Shown: positions 13,268 to 27,000 of the stretch, piece by piece
How the letters are laid out: every line of letters starts with the position of its first letter
Position numbering within the stretch: position 1 is the first letter of the stretch
Assembly: GCA_008973525.1 (NCBI GenBank)
Contig: WACJ01000006.1
Location: 248,001 to 312,000 of the forward strand
DNA from: Stenopsyche tienmushanensis
Taxonomy: Eukaryota; Arthropoda; Insecta; Trichoptera; Stenopsychidae
Length of the DNA stretch: 64,000 nucleotides
Reading direction: 5' to 3'
Notes under the pieces: model-generated
The model's input: the letters and a program-made list of their open reading frames with translations, nothing else
Told to the model about the DNA's origin: nothing
The model's database searches: none
Made by a program: the position numbers and the translations under genes

Positions 13268-14808
13268 TTACAATTGCTGCCTAACACTTGAACACAACGC
13301 CGCGAGCAACAACAAAAACGACGGCACCAACATCGCGCCGGAGGATCCCAGGACGCTGGCCTGCTGGATGTGGTCCTTCTTCTTCAGCGTGGATGGATCG
13401 CCCTCGTCGGACATCATGCTTTGATTCTCGCCCTTCTTGGGAGTAGCCATCAGTTCCTTTTCCTTTTCGCTCAGGATCTTAGGTTCGTCTGGGACTTCGT
13501 CGATTTGGATGGGAGCTTCGGTCGTGGTCGTAGTTGTGGTCGTAGTGGACGTGGTGGTCGTAGTCGTGGTTGTAGTCGTCGGTACCAAAGAGTTGTTTTG
13601 CAGATAGTAAATCGGTCCATATTCCGGTGTGACTTCCATCATGCCGACTTCATTTTTAACACCGTGTATCAGCCTCGAACGCGTAATTCCGTCTGGATAG
13701 AACGATATCAATGTGGCGTTATATGGTACATCCATATCGGTATCGTTGGCGCGTAGAGTTACGTTGCATGCAGTTCCTGGCTCCAAATAAATTTCGACTT
13801 TTTTAACGTCCTGTCGTTGTTCCTTATTGTCAATGCCCCACATGACTTCATCGACGATTGTGCCATTTTCGACGCGGACTGTTGTATTCATGCCTTTGAT
13901 GACACTGTTTACATGCCCCCAGGATAGACGATAAGTGGAGTTATAAGCCAATGCAGAATCCACGTTGATGGCGTCTGTGTCGCCTTCGTTCTTCAGGATG
14001 GTTTCAGCCAATACTACCGGGATTTTCTTAACGCGGATCTTGCGCATATCGAATCTTAGATTGGTGATTTCGTATCTGATGGGTTCGGTTTCGACGAGGA
14101 TTTCACCGCTCTCGAAGACTTTTTCATTGTCGTTATCGTCGATCACCAAAATTTTTCCCAAGTTCTCGGGATCGAGTCTTCCGACGAAGTGCGTGTATCC
14201 CAATTTCTTAGAACCGTCGTTCTCTGCTGAAACTGGTTTTCTGGCGATGTATAGATTTTGACCACCGGATACGGCTCCCAATGGGACGTCTAATTTTTCC
14301 CAATGAACCCAACTGAGGAGAGCACCATCGTCGACGTTCTTGAGGACCTCATATCGGGGACTGTGGTTTACGTTCTTGTATGCGGATATTTTGCATTCTT
14401 TGTAGTTGGGTCGCAATTGACCAGGAATGAAGACGCCGTCATGTCTCATCCGGCAGATGTAGATGGAGTTGTTCTTGATGTCATCTGGATTCGCCGAATT
14501 GATAGCTGTAAATAAACGCGACATCAATTAAGAAGAACACATTGCGAATCGCAGACAGAACGTCAACAATGAAAGTCGATATAAATAATTTTAAAATTAT
14601 ATATATTTTTACCTTGTGGATCAATGTTGAAGCCACCGATAACGGCATTCTTCAGATCTCTTCCATCGCCATAACCATTAGCCCAATGCAAAGTGGTCGA
14701 CGTTAAAATTTGATCATTTTTTGACTTGATACCAACAACATTATCTCCCTGGACGAGGTTCAACAGCGAAAGAAGCACGATGGTCCACCTCAATATGCAG
14801 TTATTCAT
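13268..14808 (-). CDS. Protein unzipped (DM9-repeat cell-adhesion protein)
   Basis: Membrane-anchored extracellular protein of the insect Unzipped family, a neuronal/axon-guidance cell-adhesion molecule in Drosophila. Two coding exons, 14808-14613 and 14505-13268, join in phase 1 at donor CACAAG|GTAAAA and acceptor TTTACAG|CTATC, giving 477 residues; the fly protein has about the same length. The start is the ATG 13 bases after an acceptor at 14822, so an upstream non-coding exon exists. Visible parts: signal peptide 1-21 (ends LVQG); two DM9/DUF3421 repeats, about 42-122 (HWANGYG, AVIGG, IYICR, PGQL, YEVLKN) and 131-200 (WVHWEKLDVPLGAVSGGQ, LYIAR, GYTHFVG); about ten N-glycosylation sequons; a 20-residue Thr-rich stalk at 375-394; a charged linker; hydrophobic tail about 455-470. 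The tail could be a GPI signal or a membrane span, since eight fairly polar residues follow it. The intron splits the first DM9 repeat. Identification rests on domain order and recalled family features. Confidence 0.9.
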
Positions 14809-14821
14809 CTTGGCGGAAAAC

Positions 14822-17800
14822 CTGCGAACAATAATAAAAAACACATTATATTATTTGCTTTAAGTTCGACAAGCTGTTCAAACATATTTTGTTTAAATGC
14901 ACCAATTTGATCATTTGAAGCAAATAAAGTTAATGAATCATATAAAAACAAACATTAACCCTTTCATTGCCGTTAATTTGCTTTTAAGCGCTACGTTATT
15001 AGTCAGGAAATGCTGACACGACTTTCGACCACTTTGATTGTTCCGTTGACGATAATGCGACCTCGCCTCGTTTGATGTAATTTTAATTACAACAGTGATT
15101 TTGTTACATCATTGATTGTTAATGAAGCGTGTAAAAATGTTGCGCCAATGGTTTAATCGAATTTTAACGATTGTACTTATTCTCATTCGGTGATAAGCAT
15201 TTTCCGATTGCTCTCCACAATTAGGGGGTTCTAAAATCCAGCGATTCTCTAAATATATAACGCAATGAGAGCTCATTATGAATATGAAAAAAAAATATTG
15301 AGCATCACTGCACTGAGCTTCCCTTCTAATTGATGCAATGTACTTTTATTACACTTTCCTAACGACGCATAAAATCAATTTCAATTTAATTTCCTACGTA
15401 ACAACGCCATAAAGATTAGTATGTTTGTACTTTTACATTGTCATGCTTGTATAAATAAGAACAATTTATTTAAAAAAATATATACAAAAATGTCAATAAT
15501 AAATCAAAATGTTTATGAATTTGAATTCGTTTAATGTAAAATTGTTCTTTGTTTTGTTGTCAACGTCCACAAAATTTAAAAAAAAACAGATATTTCTCAA
15601 ACAGCTTCCGCACAAACAAAACATTACAACAGCAAAAAGACATAATTGTAATCGCTGATGTCAGCTCAGAAGGAATGAATAAGTCTCCCCAAAAGGCATA
15701 AATTTGCTAGAAAGTCTTCCGGGTCGGATGAGGAAATCCTCGATGTTACTCTGTAATTGCCACCCCCTGTGACTCAACCGATGACGCGATCATTTGGCAA
15801 ATATGACAAGCGGAAAACACGTATTTGCACTCGATCCAAAAACAAATCCGATAAATTTAACCCTTTGCGTTATAACGTCCGCGTCTGGAGCTATTTTTCG
15901 CGTTTGAACTAACATCCGATGCTGTGTGTACTGAATGCAAAGTGGTTACCATCGCACATTTTAGAAGCGCGAAAAGCGAAAGTGGTTCTGTATTTTATAT
16001 TTTTTATCCGGTATTTTTTTGCAGATTCTGCTTTTTTACTCTGACGCTTATCAGAGCTTCTGGATCGATAGTGAAAGCAAATTATATACACGTCTTTGTA
16101 TTTTTTGCTTCGTCCATTTATTTCGACTCGAATCACGACCTGCGTACAATGATGTGTGCCTTTGAGCTTTGGCTTCGAACGTATAATTTTTTTTTTGCGA
16201 TATGCCGTAATAAAACGCAAATTTACGTCATAGTGGTGAGAATTACAGCGAAAGTGACTTAAGGCTTAAAACAAATTCGTCATAAAATATGAGAGGCTGC
16301 GGCATAATAATGAAAATGGATGTTTCTTTTTATGCATGGGCGAAATTTGGCTTTATCTTTAATAATTCGTTTGAATTATGAAGGGATGATTTTTTTTAGA
16401 TTTAATTGTATCTTGGAATTATTTTTATTTTGGGGGAGAAAGCCGTGCTTAAATTTCAGTTCATTATAAAGAGGGGACGACGGCAAAGTAATTGCATGAT
16501 TAATAAAAGACAAAAGTCAAGTTTTACAACAGGCGACCCTTCTTTTGTATAGGAAACAATTGTCTGATTTTTTTATTGCATCTTAAGCAGAAGTCATACA
16601 AATTCCCACAAAAACCCCCTTTGAAAATGAAAATTAATACGACCCATTTTTTTATTAATAATTTGATATAATATTGGGTGAAACAGACGTTATTTAATTT
16701 TAAATTAATTATTAATGTGAGAGCTCTAATACTGCAAATTTTATTCTAAAAGAACACTAATAAGCCAATATTTATATTTATATAAAACGATGAAAATTAC
16801 CAATATTCATATAGTTCATTTAATGCACTTATAGTTGCAATAGAAATAATTATGCATAATTAGTAATAATAGAAGCAAGAAGCCTTTTTCTTCATTCTCT
16901 GGCTTCAGATGTCTGTTCTTAATTAATACGCAAATATAAACTCCGTGAAATGTGTTGCCTTAAAAGCTTTTCAAGAATAAAGAGCGGCAAATGCAGGGCT
17001 TCCAATCTTCATTATTTTTTTAGCTCGAACGAGGAAGTTGCCCGCGGAGCAATGCATGCACGTCTGCTGCAATGTTTGCTCGCACAGCGCCCCTTGCCAC
17101 CCACCCGCGGGGGTTGTATTCATATCCGCCTCCCTCTAAAAGGTACGCGCTTTAGCTGGCGTTGAATAAATAAGGCGCGAGGGTCGTTTCTCAAGTGCAG
17201 TCGTCCGCGTTGATTGATTGCGTCGGTACCCGCGATTACCCAACTGTGAGATGATGATGACAATGGTCCATCTGCAAAGGCACACATCCGGAATCCGAAA
17301 CGTAATCGCTGTAATGGATACCCGCAGCCTCCCCCGCAGGATTTGAAGCCATAACCGGGGACCATCATTCCAATTAAGTACTGGCTGCTTCCCCTCACGT
17401 TTGTCTTTGTGCCCGTGGATGTCTCTATTAGGCATCCCACTGAGTCTTCACCGCATACACGAAGCAAACCACAATAAACCCTTTCCCTGCTGTGTCGAAT
17501 CTTAATAAGCTCTTGATGCATGGTGCTCGTAGACGAAGATCGTTTACTGCTTTTGAAGTATCGCTCAAAGGTAGAACATCATCATTTCATCTCTATTCGA
17601 TCTGCCCGGTTAAATGTTATCAATTTCCCAATGTTTTGGCTGTTGGGAAACATGAGTGATTTACAAAAACTGAATAGTTTTCATTGAAAGAATTCAATTT
17701 CAGACACACGCATCACAATGTCAACATGTTCAGCACCGACGATATTTGTAAGTCCGGAATTAGGGTGCCTCAAACGTTTCGTCGTTTATCTATTCATAAT

Positions 17801-20289
17801 CTCTTATCTGAATGTACGGTCTCGCCTGGCTTCGAAATTATGTTCTTTCCCACCCCAGAATGCATTATGTAAATTAGCAGATCGAAAATGAGCACTTTCT
17901 GTTTACCCCAAACGCATTCGTTCCGCAGTATAAAAATATGTTAATTTCAACAAAATGACACTCGTTTCCGCAATGGACGCTTCTTTCGGGTGGTTTTCTC
18001 TCCCCTATTTATTTAATATCAAAAACGCTTTTTGTAGCATATAGAAGACGGACGATCGAAATATGCTAATAGTCTCGGCTACCGCGTGCTGAAAAAGACG
18101 ACCCTCTTCATTTGTCAGGGACTTGCGAGACTACCCTTTTGTGTCAGCTATTTTTATGGAGTATAAACGTTCCTGTATCGAATTCTTCGTTTCAACACGC
18201 GATGCATCCGAGACAAAATTGCCAACAGTCAAGATCTATCGTCGTAATTGAAGACACGCATGGGTCACGACGATACGTCTAATTCGATTTTTCCGCACGT
18301 GTATCAAACGAGCGTTGTACTCTGTTTGATATATCGGTCTTTCAAATTTAATTATTTTCGAATTAGGTATCTTTGGTCTGTTAAACGAGAGAGGGTCTTT
18401 CATGCTTCGCGTTTAAGTATTCCCTCTTCTATGGTCCCACGCCATGAATTATTTATTAATCGCCCAAAGTGTGGACATCGTCCATCGGGCGCCATATATT
18501 CACCAGCATATTGCTGATGTGGTTCATATCCAAGAGCTCAAATCGATCTATTTGTCCTCATTGATGAACCGATTTTTTCCGGTTTTTTACCTTATTGGAT
18601 AATTTACCGCGTGTGGCATTTACATCATTTCGAGACCTACTCTTCGATCGTTCAACTTGATTGTTTACATTGGGCATGTTGATTGACGAGCTCTTTTGTC
18701 GGTGTGTAAATATTAAGACGGAAACGTACCCGAAAGTCAACTTGTTCCATATTATAGATACAAGTTTTTCGAAACACTCGGTAAAGATTCATCTTATTGG
18801 TCAACATCATCACGTCCCGAGTCAAATGTATTTCCTGCCTTCCTATGAGAGTTTTTCTCATTGCGTAAAATTAATAAACAATCATTCGATAATAAGTACA
18901 TTTTACGATAGCGTGTTACAAATAAATAAAATCGATACTGAAACATGAATAAGTAACAAATACGATCGAAAATTAGCAATTGAAGGCCGCAAGGGTCAGA
19001 GCACCCTAAATTCGATTCCGCTAGGGGTTGATGCCAAACATCCCATAATCATACAGATCGAAGTGTTCCCAATTACTAAAAATAGTTTTTGCCAAAATTA
19101 TACAGCAATTTGCCATAATATTAAGTACGTTTGCAATATATTTAAGAGCCACCGGGAAAATTTGAGGAGCGATTACGCTTCAGCATCGGTAGCCCTGTTT
19201 ATACATTTTTTTTCTATGGGTTCGATGCCATAATCGTCCGTTCGTGACTCGAATACACCATGAAATCTTCAGAATTCATTTTAAATCGCGTGTGGACTCA
19301 AAATATATCGATCTGCTCATTTGTGCGGTCTTTAAATAGGAGAAAAGTATGATTTTATTGAAATTTCTTCCGCGCGGCGTTGCTCGGCGAATTCAAGCGC
19401 CGATGTATGAGCGCTTTTTGTCGCCAATTTGCGCCGTTAATCAGTTCTTTGGCGAAACATTTTATTTAATTGCATCGACTGTATGTCATTAACCGCAGGA
19501 GATTTAATCTCTGCTCCTCGAAGATGGAATAAGCAGCAATAAATCCACGAAGCAACTCAATAAATCCTTTTATAAGCCGTACAGCGGCCCCCTATCTGTT
19601 ACGCCCTAACGAAGCAATTATTTCAGAATCTCCTTAATTCGTCCTTTATCCACAAGTGTGAGAAAATTCATCCCCAAAAAAAAGCTAGTACTTGATGCTG
19701 CTGCAAATTCAGAGCTTTGCGCTTACAAATCCAATAAACGCACATAATTTATGAGCATGAAATTCAACGATTCAAACAAGGAGCGTTATAAATGGAATAT
19801 TGATAATATTGATCAAAACGTTTTTATATGTCAACGAAAAATTTTAATTAAAATATGAAACTGTGTGTTGTGTAATATATAATAAAATAGGCTTGCTCCT
19901 GGTCTAGTGGTTGCTTTTTGTTATGTGATTCTCTCTTTCACAATTTCTGGCTAATTTGTCCTATTGCACCTATACACGTTTCATTACCAAAATAATACCA
20001 ACATTAGATCATGGCTATGATTAATACTGGGATAATAAATACGTTGATTAAATCTCAAGCGAACATTCTGGAAATACTGAGCTGCGATCGTACAGATGGG
20101 GCCTCAAGATGCCCCATTTCCCTCCGACAAAGTTAAAAATTCCATGTCATTTATTCATTTTCATCCCCGTCTCGGTTGTGTATCCATTTATCAGATGGAT
20201 TGATATTGTTTTCCACTTTGCCCTGAAAGTTTTATCGAACAAGTCAATATAGGAGAGAAAAAAAGGGTCTACGTAATTCAGTTCCTACG
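14822..20289. other. Upstream region or 5' intron of unzipped
   Basis: No coding exon recognised. The acceptor at 14822-14823 (minus strand, TTGTTCGCAG) shows that unzipped has an exon farther upstream, so at least part of this stretch is an intron. TTAACCCTTT boxes occur near 14957 and 15858; such boxes look like ends of TTAA-type mobile elements. Patches at 15640-16260 and 19360-19640 are low in repeats and have few long A/T runs. The open frames at 15909-16262 and 16950-17521 overlap on opposite strands and show no domain. Confidence 0.45.
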
Positions 20290-20790
20290 TCAGGTTGACC
20301 CCTCGGATGAGGCAGACACCTGAAGTCGTCTCACCCCTCGCAGTTTTACGACTACGTCATACTGCGGAGAAACACAGCGGAGGTCACACAATAAACCCGC
20401 TCCGAATGTTATCCCATTAGGCCGAAGGTTGCGGGGGCGTCGAGGGCCGCGTACGAGGGACCCACCAGATTCCGGTCGCCCCGGGCGCCCAGGAGCGAGA
20501 TCCCTCCGCGAAATTTCGTAGGGCCGGTGTACGCGCCGGCGTCGCCATGACAACCCCCTAGCGCGATAAACACGCCCGCGCCGCCACTGTTTCTTCGATT
20601 GCTCGGAAAATTCTCTGTTTGTGTTTACCAAATGCAACAATCGATATGCGCTCATTTCCGCCCCGGTGAACGATGCACCGGCCGCTCTTGTTTCCCAACA
20701 CCCTCACACTCCGCCCGAAACCACCCCCAGGGTTAATGCGCGTATGTTTGCATTTCCCCCCGCAATCCTACAGACCACGCAAAAAAAGTC
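20290..20790. other. GC-rich, CpG-rich block
   Basis: About 500 bp much richer in G+C and in CpG than the flanks, most marked at 20410-20590 (for example CGCCCCGGGCGCCC). A 121-residue minus-strand frame spans it, but it is arginine- and proline-rich with no domain, as expected from GC-rich non-coding DNA. It might be a promoter or CpG island of an unseen transcript, a regulatory element, or a captured foreign fragment. The sequence does not decide. Confidence 0.4.
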
Positions 20791-20844
20791 GATGCTGGGA
20801 GACGGCAAACGTGGAATTTCATCCATATAATAAAAAACAACAGT

Positions 20845-20879
20845 CTGTCCGTATGTCCATGTATGTCCGTATGTCCATG
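20845..20879 (+). repeat. Short tandem duplication
   Basis: Two copies of TGTCCGTATGTCCATG, separated by TA. Similar TGTCCGTATGTCC strings occur near the ends of some arthropod mobile elements, but nothing more can be said here. Confidence 0.6.
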
Positions 20880-20959
20880 GCATATATGCGAATTCGTGAA
20901 TAGTGAATTAGTGCACGCTTAATTACATATATGAGTGATTCTCAACCGTTTAATTGTCT

Positions 20960-21079
20960 TTAACCTTTCCCTTACGATGCTATGTATTTAGTACACCATA
21001 TGATATTTTAATACCCTGTATTTATTATATTTCATATCGACTCGGTGTAGTAAATATGTCATAGTAAAGAAAAGGTTAA
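20960..21079. mobile_element. 120-bp MITE with TTAA ends (piggyBac type)
   Basis: TTAA at 20960-20963 and at 21076-21079 bound a 112-bp core whose ends are imperfect inverted repeats of about 33 bp: CCTTTCCCTTACGATG... at the left, and the reverse complement of ...CATAGTAAAGAAAAGG at the right, each reaching a GTACACC/CTACACC box. The inner part, TATTTATTATATTTCATATCGA, is shared with repeat family R. TTAA duplication is the hallmark of piggyBac-type insertion. It has no coding capacity. Confidence 0.7.
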
Positions 21080-24000
21080 GGCTTTTGTCTCAGTTTTTTG
21101 TAACAATTTATATATAATATTTTGATCTGTTCAATTCCTGTCTAACCCTTTTAATGCTAATTTGATAAAATTCGATATAAAAAAAAAGTAAAAAAATATA
21201 TTACGAAATAAAGGAGGAATAAATTAATGCTAATTGTATCTCCAATATTTGTTGAAATATTTGCAAGAAAACGATTGTTTTGCACTAGTTTGTCACACTA
21301 TAAAGTTATTATCGAGCGATGCGAATATTATGCATGCAACTATATATCCTCGTTGATATTTTGCGCAAGTCTTGCCAACGACGATATATCGCTGCTCGAC
21401 GGTACAAAATTTGATTGACATACAAATATTATGATATTAAATTCGATTTCAACCCTGATCGTCTTCTCTGTCATTGTACAGCGCTCCATTATTTTTCTAC
21501 TGTAGAATACGAACGCCCAAAAAAATGTTGACAAATAGGTACCCATTAGTCTTGAGTTCTCTTCATCGGGCACTTCATTCGATGTTCAAGTTTGCCGACC
21601 CCTGAGTTAATAAGTACGATGCGCACGTGCCCTCTCAACTTTCCTCGGAGTGTACACGTGGCGCACTTGTGCATTTACTCCAACTCTTTCACGTGTATTG
21701 TAATTGGAAACACTGTTGGAGCACCACAAAACCCGACCGCGGAAAAACTTATATTTTCCGACTTATTTTTGAAAGACTTTTTTTACGTCCGCATCACAAA
21801 GGACGCGTTTGCTGAACGACCGCCCCCGTGCTGAAAGAGCGCTCACCTGGCTGAAGGCTTATCGCTCTCAATATGCAATATTTCGCTTTGTATTTATTCT
21901 TGCCGAAGAAAGTGCTTTCTTTGGTGCTTTTCATTATTAGCAGAGTGGCACAATTTTTCATCTTTAAATCAACACACAAAAACCACCCCTCTTGTTTCGT
22001 ATCAAAATAGATCATCTGCGTCTATTAATCATGGCGCTGTTATGGCGTGCGCTTGAAAATTGAATAAATGCCTTCATTTTTGAATCGATTAATTTTCATA
22101 AATTTATTCGCTTCCATATTATCATAAAATTTGCAATAATATTTCATAAACAAATAGCATGAAGGCAATTTCAAAATGTACATGTCTTACACAGCCGAGT
22201 TATTTTAGTATGAGAGCAAATACAATATGTAAATGGATTGTATATTTTGCACACTCTTTGCACACATTGTTTAAATAATAAGCAAATATTTCCAATGGAT
22301 TGTTTTTATTTTTTTTTCTTCCGTTTTTATGCGTTTAAACGAATCCTGCATATTTTCAAGCAAGTAGTTTTATTGTCGGTAATAAAATAAGATATAAACT
22401 CTTAACTGTATTCAGACGTTACGGAGGGCATAAACCCAATTACCTATATTTTCCGAGAAGCATTTCCTACCGTATTTGGGCATAAAAAACGCATTATATT
22501 ATTATTCACTATCTTCGATACGGTTTGGGAATCCATCGCCCCCGCGAAAAGCCCAAGAATCTAACGGCCCTATAAAAAAATTGATTTCTCATTCACGGAA
22601 GTAAGCCGGCCGCAAAAGGCACGTCGATCCTTAAATTATTGAAAACGCACCCCTCGCTTGAAAGGGCTCACCTCGCACAAAATTAGGGCGGTCTTCTTTT
22701 TCGTCCCTTAATTTCGAACCGCCAAATGGGCATCGTTAAATTCGATCATTTGCGGCGCTCTATGAAGGTTTGACCTTCGCTCAAATTTGCTCGCCGAAAT
22801 AGCTTATCCTGTCTTCTTGCAATAAAGCCCTGGGGGATCGCTTTCTTGTGCGGACGTCCTTTCTCACCCCTTATTTCTTTTGAAGATCTTGTCGAACCGC
22901 AACGGAGCGTTATGGCGAATGCGGTCACCGAAAATGACAGACGATATACATTTACATGTAAATATTTTTTCGTTCCCTCGGCGACTAGGGGTTGATATTG
23001 CGTGCACTGTCGTTTTGCATCAAAGACCCGTGTATTGCATTCTTTTCGTGGCTCAACCAACACGTAATAGCACAGTTTTACGACTCATTTTTTGTGATTT
23101 ATCTTAAGCACTTACACACAAAAACCAGACGTAATGTGATACACATCAAACGATACACCGAAGCTTATGCTCCATTTAACTTTTTTTGTATCAAATGTCC
23201 ATTTGAAATGCATTTGTGCTCGGCATTATTCTGAATGGCCCGAAGGCTTCTCGTAAGGCTCGCCTTATTATATTTCCACTTGTCGGGAAGGAAATTTAAT
23301 TACGTCGACGAATGCCGTTTCAATAGGAAATATTTGCTTGAAGGTTCGCTGGCGTAGCCGTCCAATTATCTAATTGCGCGACAGCTTTTCTATTGAGTTT
23401 TCTCGCATTTATACAAATATTTTATTCCATTTAACCGGATATTATCAGGCTGATGGCTTGCGGAAGTTATGGCATTTTTCTCTCTGAAGAATTTTCATAG
23501 CGGGTGTTCCGCTAAAAAAAATACAGGCGCAATTTGCGGTTAACTCTGCTGAATGGACATGCAAGCAATTTGATCTAATTCTTGTCATACAATGTCAATT
23601 TCAAGATTACCTCCATTATTATAAACGTGGCTAACAATTTTATGCAGGATGCATGGATCTAATCATAAAAATAAGCCACATTTTGCATTCAATTAGTCAA
23701 TTGCATAATACTCCAAATACCCAAAAGGGAATATTATTAAAATAACTTTCAACACGCTCATTCAGATTTTGATCCGATCGTTTGCCTTGAATTATTAGCG
23801 AATAGTGACTTCATATGAGAATATCTGGGTTGATTGGACAAAGTCTTGTTAAAAATGTAGCATTCCATTCTTTCATCAGCAAACACTAAGGCGATTTCCA
23901 TAGCCCTCAAACATGATGTATTTGCCCATCATAGGCGTCGCTTTAAGAAGAACAAATATTATCCAACATCAAACATCGACAATTTAGCATTCTATTTTCA

Positions 24001-27000
24001 TACACTGATGCAAATTCATATGTAGCCCCCACAACGATCCAAAAACACGAAACAATGCTCGATTTTGAGTCCTCTAAGCCTGCTGCATATGCGGCCGTGA
24101 AAGCCTCATATTTATAGCTAACAATAAGCATAAAACAATGCAGTTTTGTCATGCTGAAAAAATGTGTACGTCCAACGCGCCGGGCGTGTTTAATGTTTGC
24201 GCAGAACCCGTTTTTGTTTCGACACATTGCAAAAACGATGTCGCCAATTACTGGTGTGTTTGTAATGTGGCTCTAAAATTAAGCGATAGGGGGTGAGTGT
24301 GGTGAGCCTTTTTCGCTGTCGGTATATCTGAGACGCCCACGCAATTATAGAGCCCCGGGCTACGATGCCGCATTAAACCCACGCCAGTATCCATCGCCAA
24401 TCATAAAAACTTTCTGGATACAATGTTATCTATACCGATTAATGATTTATTATTTAACCCTCAGTATAATGACATTGTAATGAAGATGCTTGTTTTGCGA
24501 AAAGGATCAATTAGACTTGTCTCGCGATAAACAAAGAAGCTCATTCAAGCTGTCATGTCACCATAAGCATCGCAATCGTCCTGATGAAGAGAAATAGACA
24601 GGAATGTTTGCAGACACGATTGGATCGACGTTGATGAATGTCGTGGTGCATCTCTTGCATTTGCTGACACGATCGACTAACTATTACATCACTGTCCAGA
24701 TCGTCCTCTGCTGTCAACGCCGATACAAAGAAATGACTTCACTCCATAACAATATAGATGAGCACCGAAAAGCGGATAATGGGACGAGCGGCTAATTTAG
24801 TGATGCTGCTTCCATGTACCATGTACGGCCTATTTATTTAGCCATCGTGTTGAGAGAAAATTGCGTTATTTATCTCGTGCCATTCCATCTATTTAAGACT
24901 ACCAACACTACTTCTGATGGAACGATCAGCAGCTGATGTTGTTGCGTAAGCTTGACCAAGAAGTGCGAAGCATTGAGGGTTTTCAAACAACAAATATCAA
25001 TACAAACAAGCGTAATTTTCTCAATGTGCTTGGATTCAGTCTTGCAATGTAAATACCACATGTCATGTTTGCGCCAAATCTCGATTGCTTTTGAAGTGTT
25101 TAATCGTTCGATTAATATGAAATTATCCAAACAAATCAGATAATCTAAAGTGCATTTCATCGATGCACTTTGGGATTCGGGGGGGTCCAATAAAAGGCCC
25201 CATTTAATTTTATTGCGCATAATATTATCATTATGAGCGTTCGTGTTTTCCCCCGTGCCTTATTTCGCCCGATTGAATATTCACGCGCGGGGTGAATCTC
25301 GACCCCAAACTCCCATCATACAATATTTATAGCGCTCGACTATGACATGGCTCCGTATCACAGGACAGCAGTTGTCGAGTGATGACTTTATATCTCATCT
25401 GCATGCATACGAGTTGAACGCTACCCCCCTCTCAATTAAAATTTTAAATAACTCATCGCGATCGGGGTTGAAATTGAATTAGAGCGTATTCTAGAGTGAA
25501 TTGGATGCTTTTTTTGTTGTTTTAAAGACACGTCTATTATCTGGGATGTTTATGGGTGTAATAGCATCCTCTTAGTGGCGATTAAGCTTTACACCAGTCT
25601 CATAACGCCTATTATTTATTGTCTCGACGAGAAAATTGTAACTTCCGATTTGAGCTCAAAAACAGGTTCTCTTAGCAAGTTGAGCCAATTGCAACTGCGT
25701 GCCGCGGAATAGATAAATATTAATTACATATTGTTTCCCTTGTCGGCTGTCAACCTTTATTAATGACTTTCCGGGAATGCCGATCACGTGTATCCACGAA
25801 TTGGAAATCTGGAATTGTGAATGAGGTCGGAGCTGATCGAATTAAGTAACTCGATTTGCATCAAACTCCCTCTAAATCCCCCCGATGAAGGATTTACGTT
25901 TACTTGAACGACCCCATCCGTTCTACAATTTCTATCTAATTTTCATATCTTAAACGTTGTCCTCATTGCATATAAAAGCAGAAAATTAACATTTCCCGCT
26001 AACTTATGCTAAATGTAAAAAAATATGTCCAAACCGATGTATAAAAGCTGTAAAATCGAAAAAATATATGAAATGTAATTATATGATGAAATTTTTTTCC
26101 AGAAATCATCCTATATTAGATCTACAATGATTTTACACCACTTTTATACATTCATGGCCTCAATACAACCACATATTATATCATAAAATATGGTTTGATC
26201 AAATCCGATACTTGCGTATCAAATTGGTCAATTTCATGTGATAAATTCCTATAAATCATTTAAAAGCAATTCCCTTCTAATACCCAATGCGGTTTAATCC
26301 GGCGCTTTTTAAACACGTTTTCTTTGCATCGATCCCTGTAATTATTTACGTAAGATTCGGATTTATTTTCGAGTTTCTGGTTTAAATGTGATATCCCAAA
26401 ATGAAATATGACCGTGCTAAAACGCTGCATTGTCATGTTTTAATACGCCTAAGAGCGAACATGTTAAATAACATGAATACGAAATCGACACGTTCTGGTC
26501 CAGCAGTGATTCGGCTCTCAAATAACACAAATGCGTCCATATTTATTCAAATTGGACGTAAAAACATTTCCACGCTGTAATATTTTTAAGGCATTCATAA
26601 TCCTGATTGATCCGGGCCGGCCGTAATTAAAGTTCTCTTAGAATTTTGTCTCGTTGTGAAAGGTGTTGCCTTCATTAATCATCCAAAATGAACTTCTTAA
26701 AGTCTTCCGAGATTAAATGGAAATAACGCAATTAAAAATTCAGAACGTTACACCGGACATTTTAATGGCGCCGGGTTAGATATGGGAGTCGGAGGAACGC
26801 TGCCATAATCTAATTACACAGGCACAATATAATAAATTATGTAGCTCTCGTGCATCCAAAATCAATTTAGCTTTTAAGTGCGCCGGCCTTACCGACGTGC
26901 ATTCCTGCGGCCGTGGACGCGAAGGGTTAAGATAAAGCGAATGTCCATTATTCGAAAAATCGATATAACGGTAAGACTGTCAATGCGATCATAATGGAAC

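Noticed and set aside
15909..16262. Opposed overlapping frames of 103 and 112 residues
   Set aside because: They mirror each other over the same bases with no domain on either strand, as expected of a stretch poor in stops rather than a gene.
18975..19035. tRNA-like B box (ATTCGATTCCGCT)
   Set aside because: No matching A box at the right distance and no cloverleaf could be drawn. It may be chance or a very old SINE.
20290..20655. 121-residue Arg/Pro-rich minus-strand frame
   Set aside because: Low-complexity basic frame expected in GC-rich non-coding DNA; no recognisable motif.
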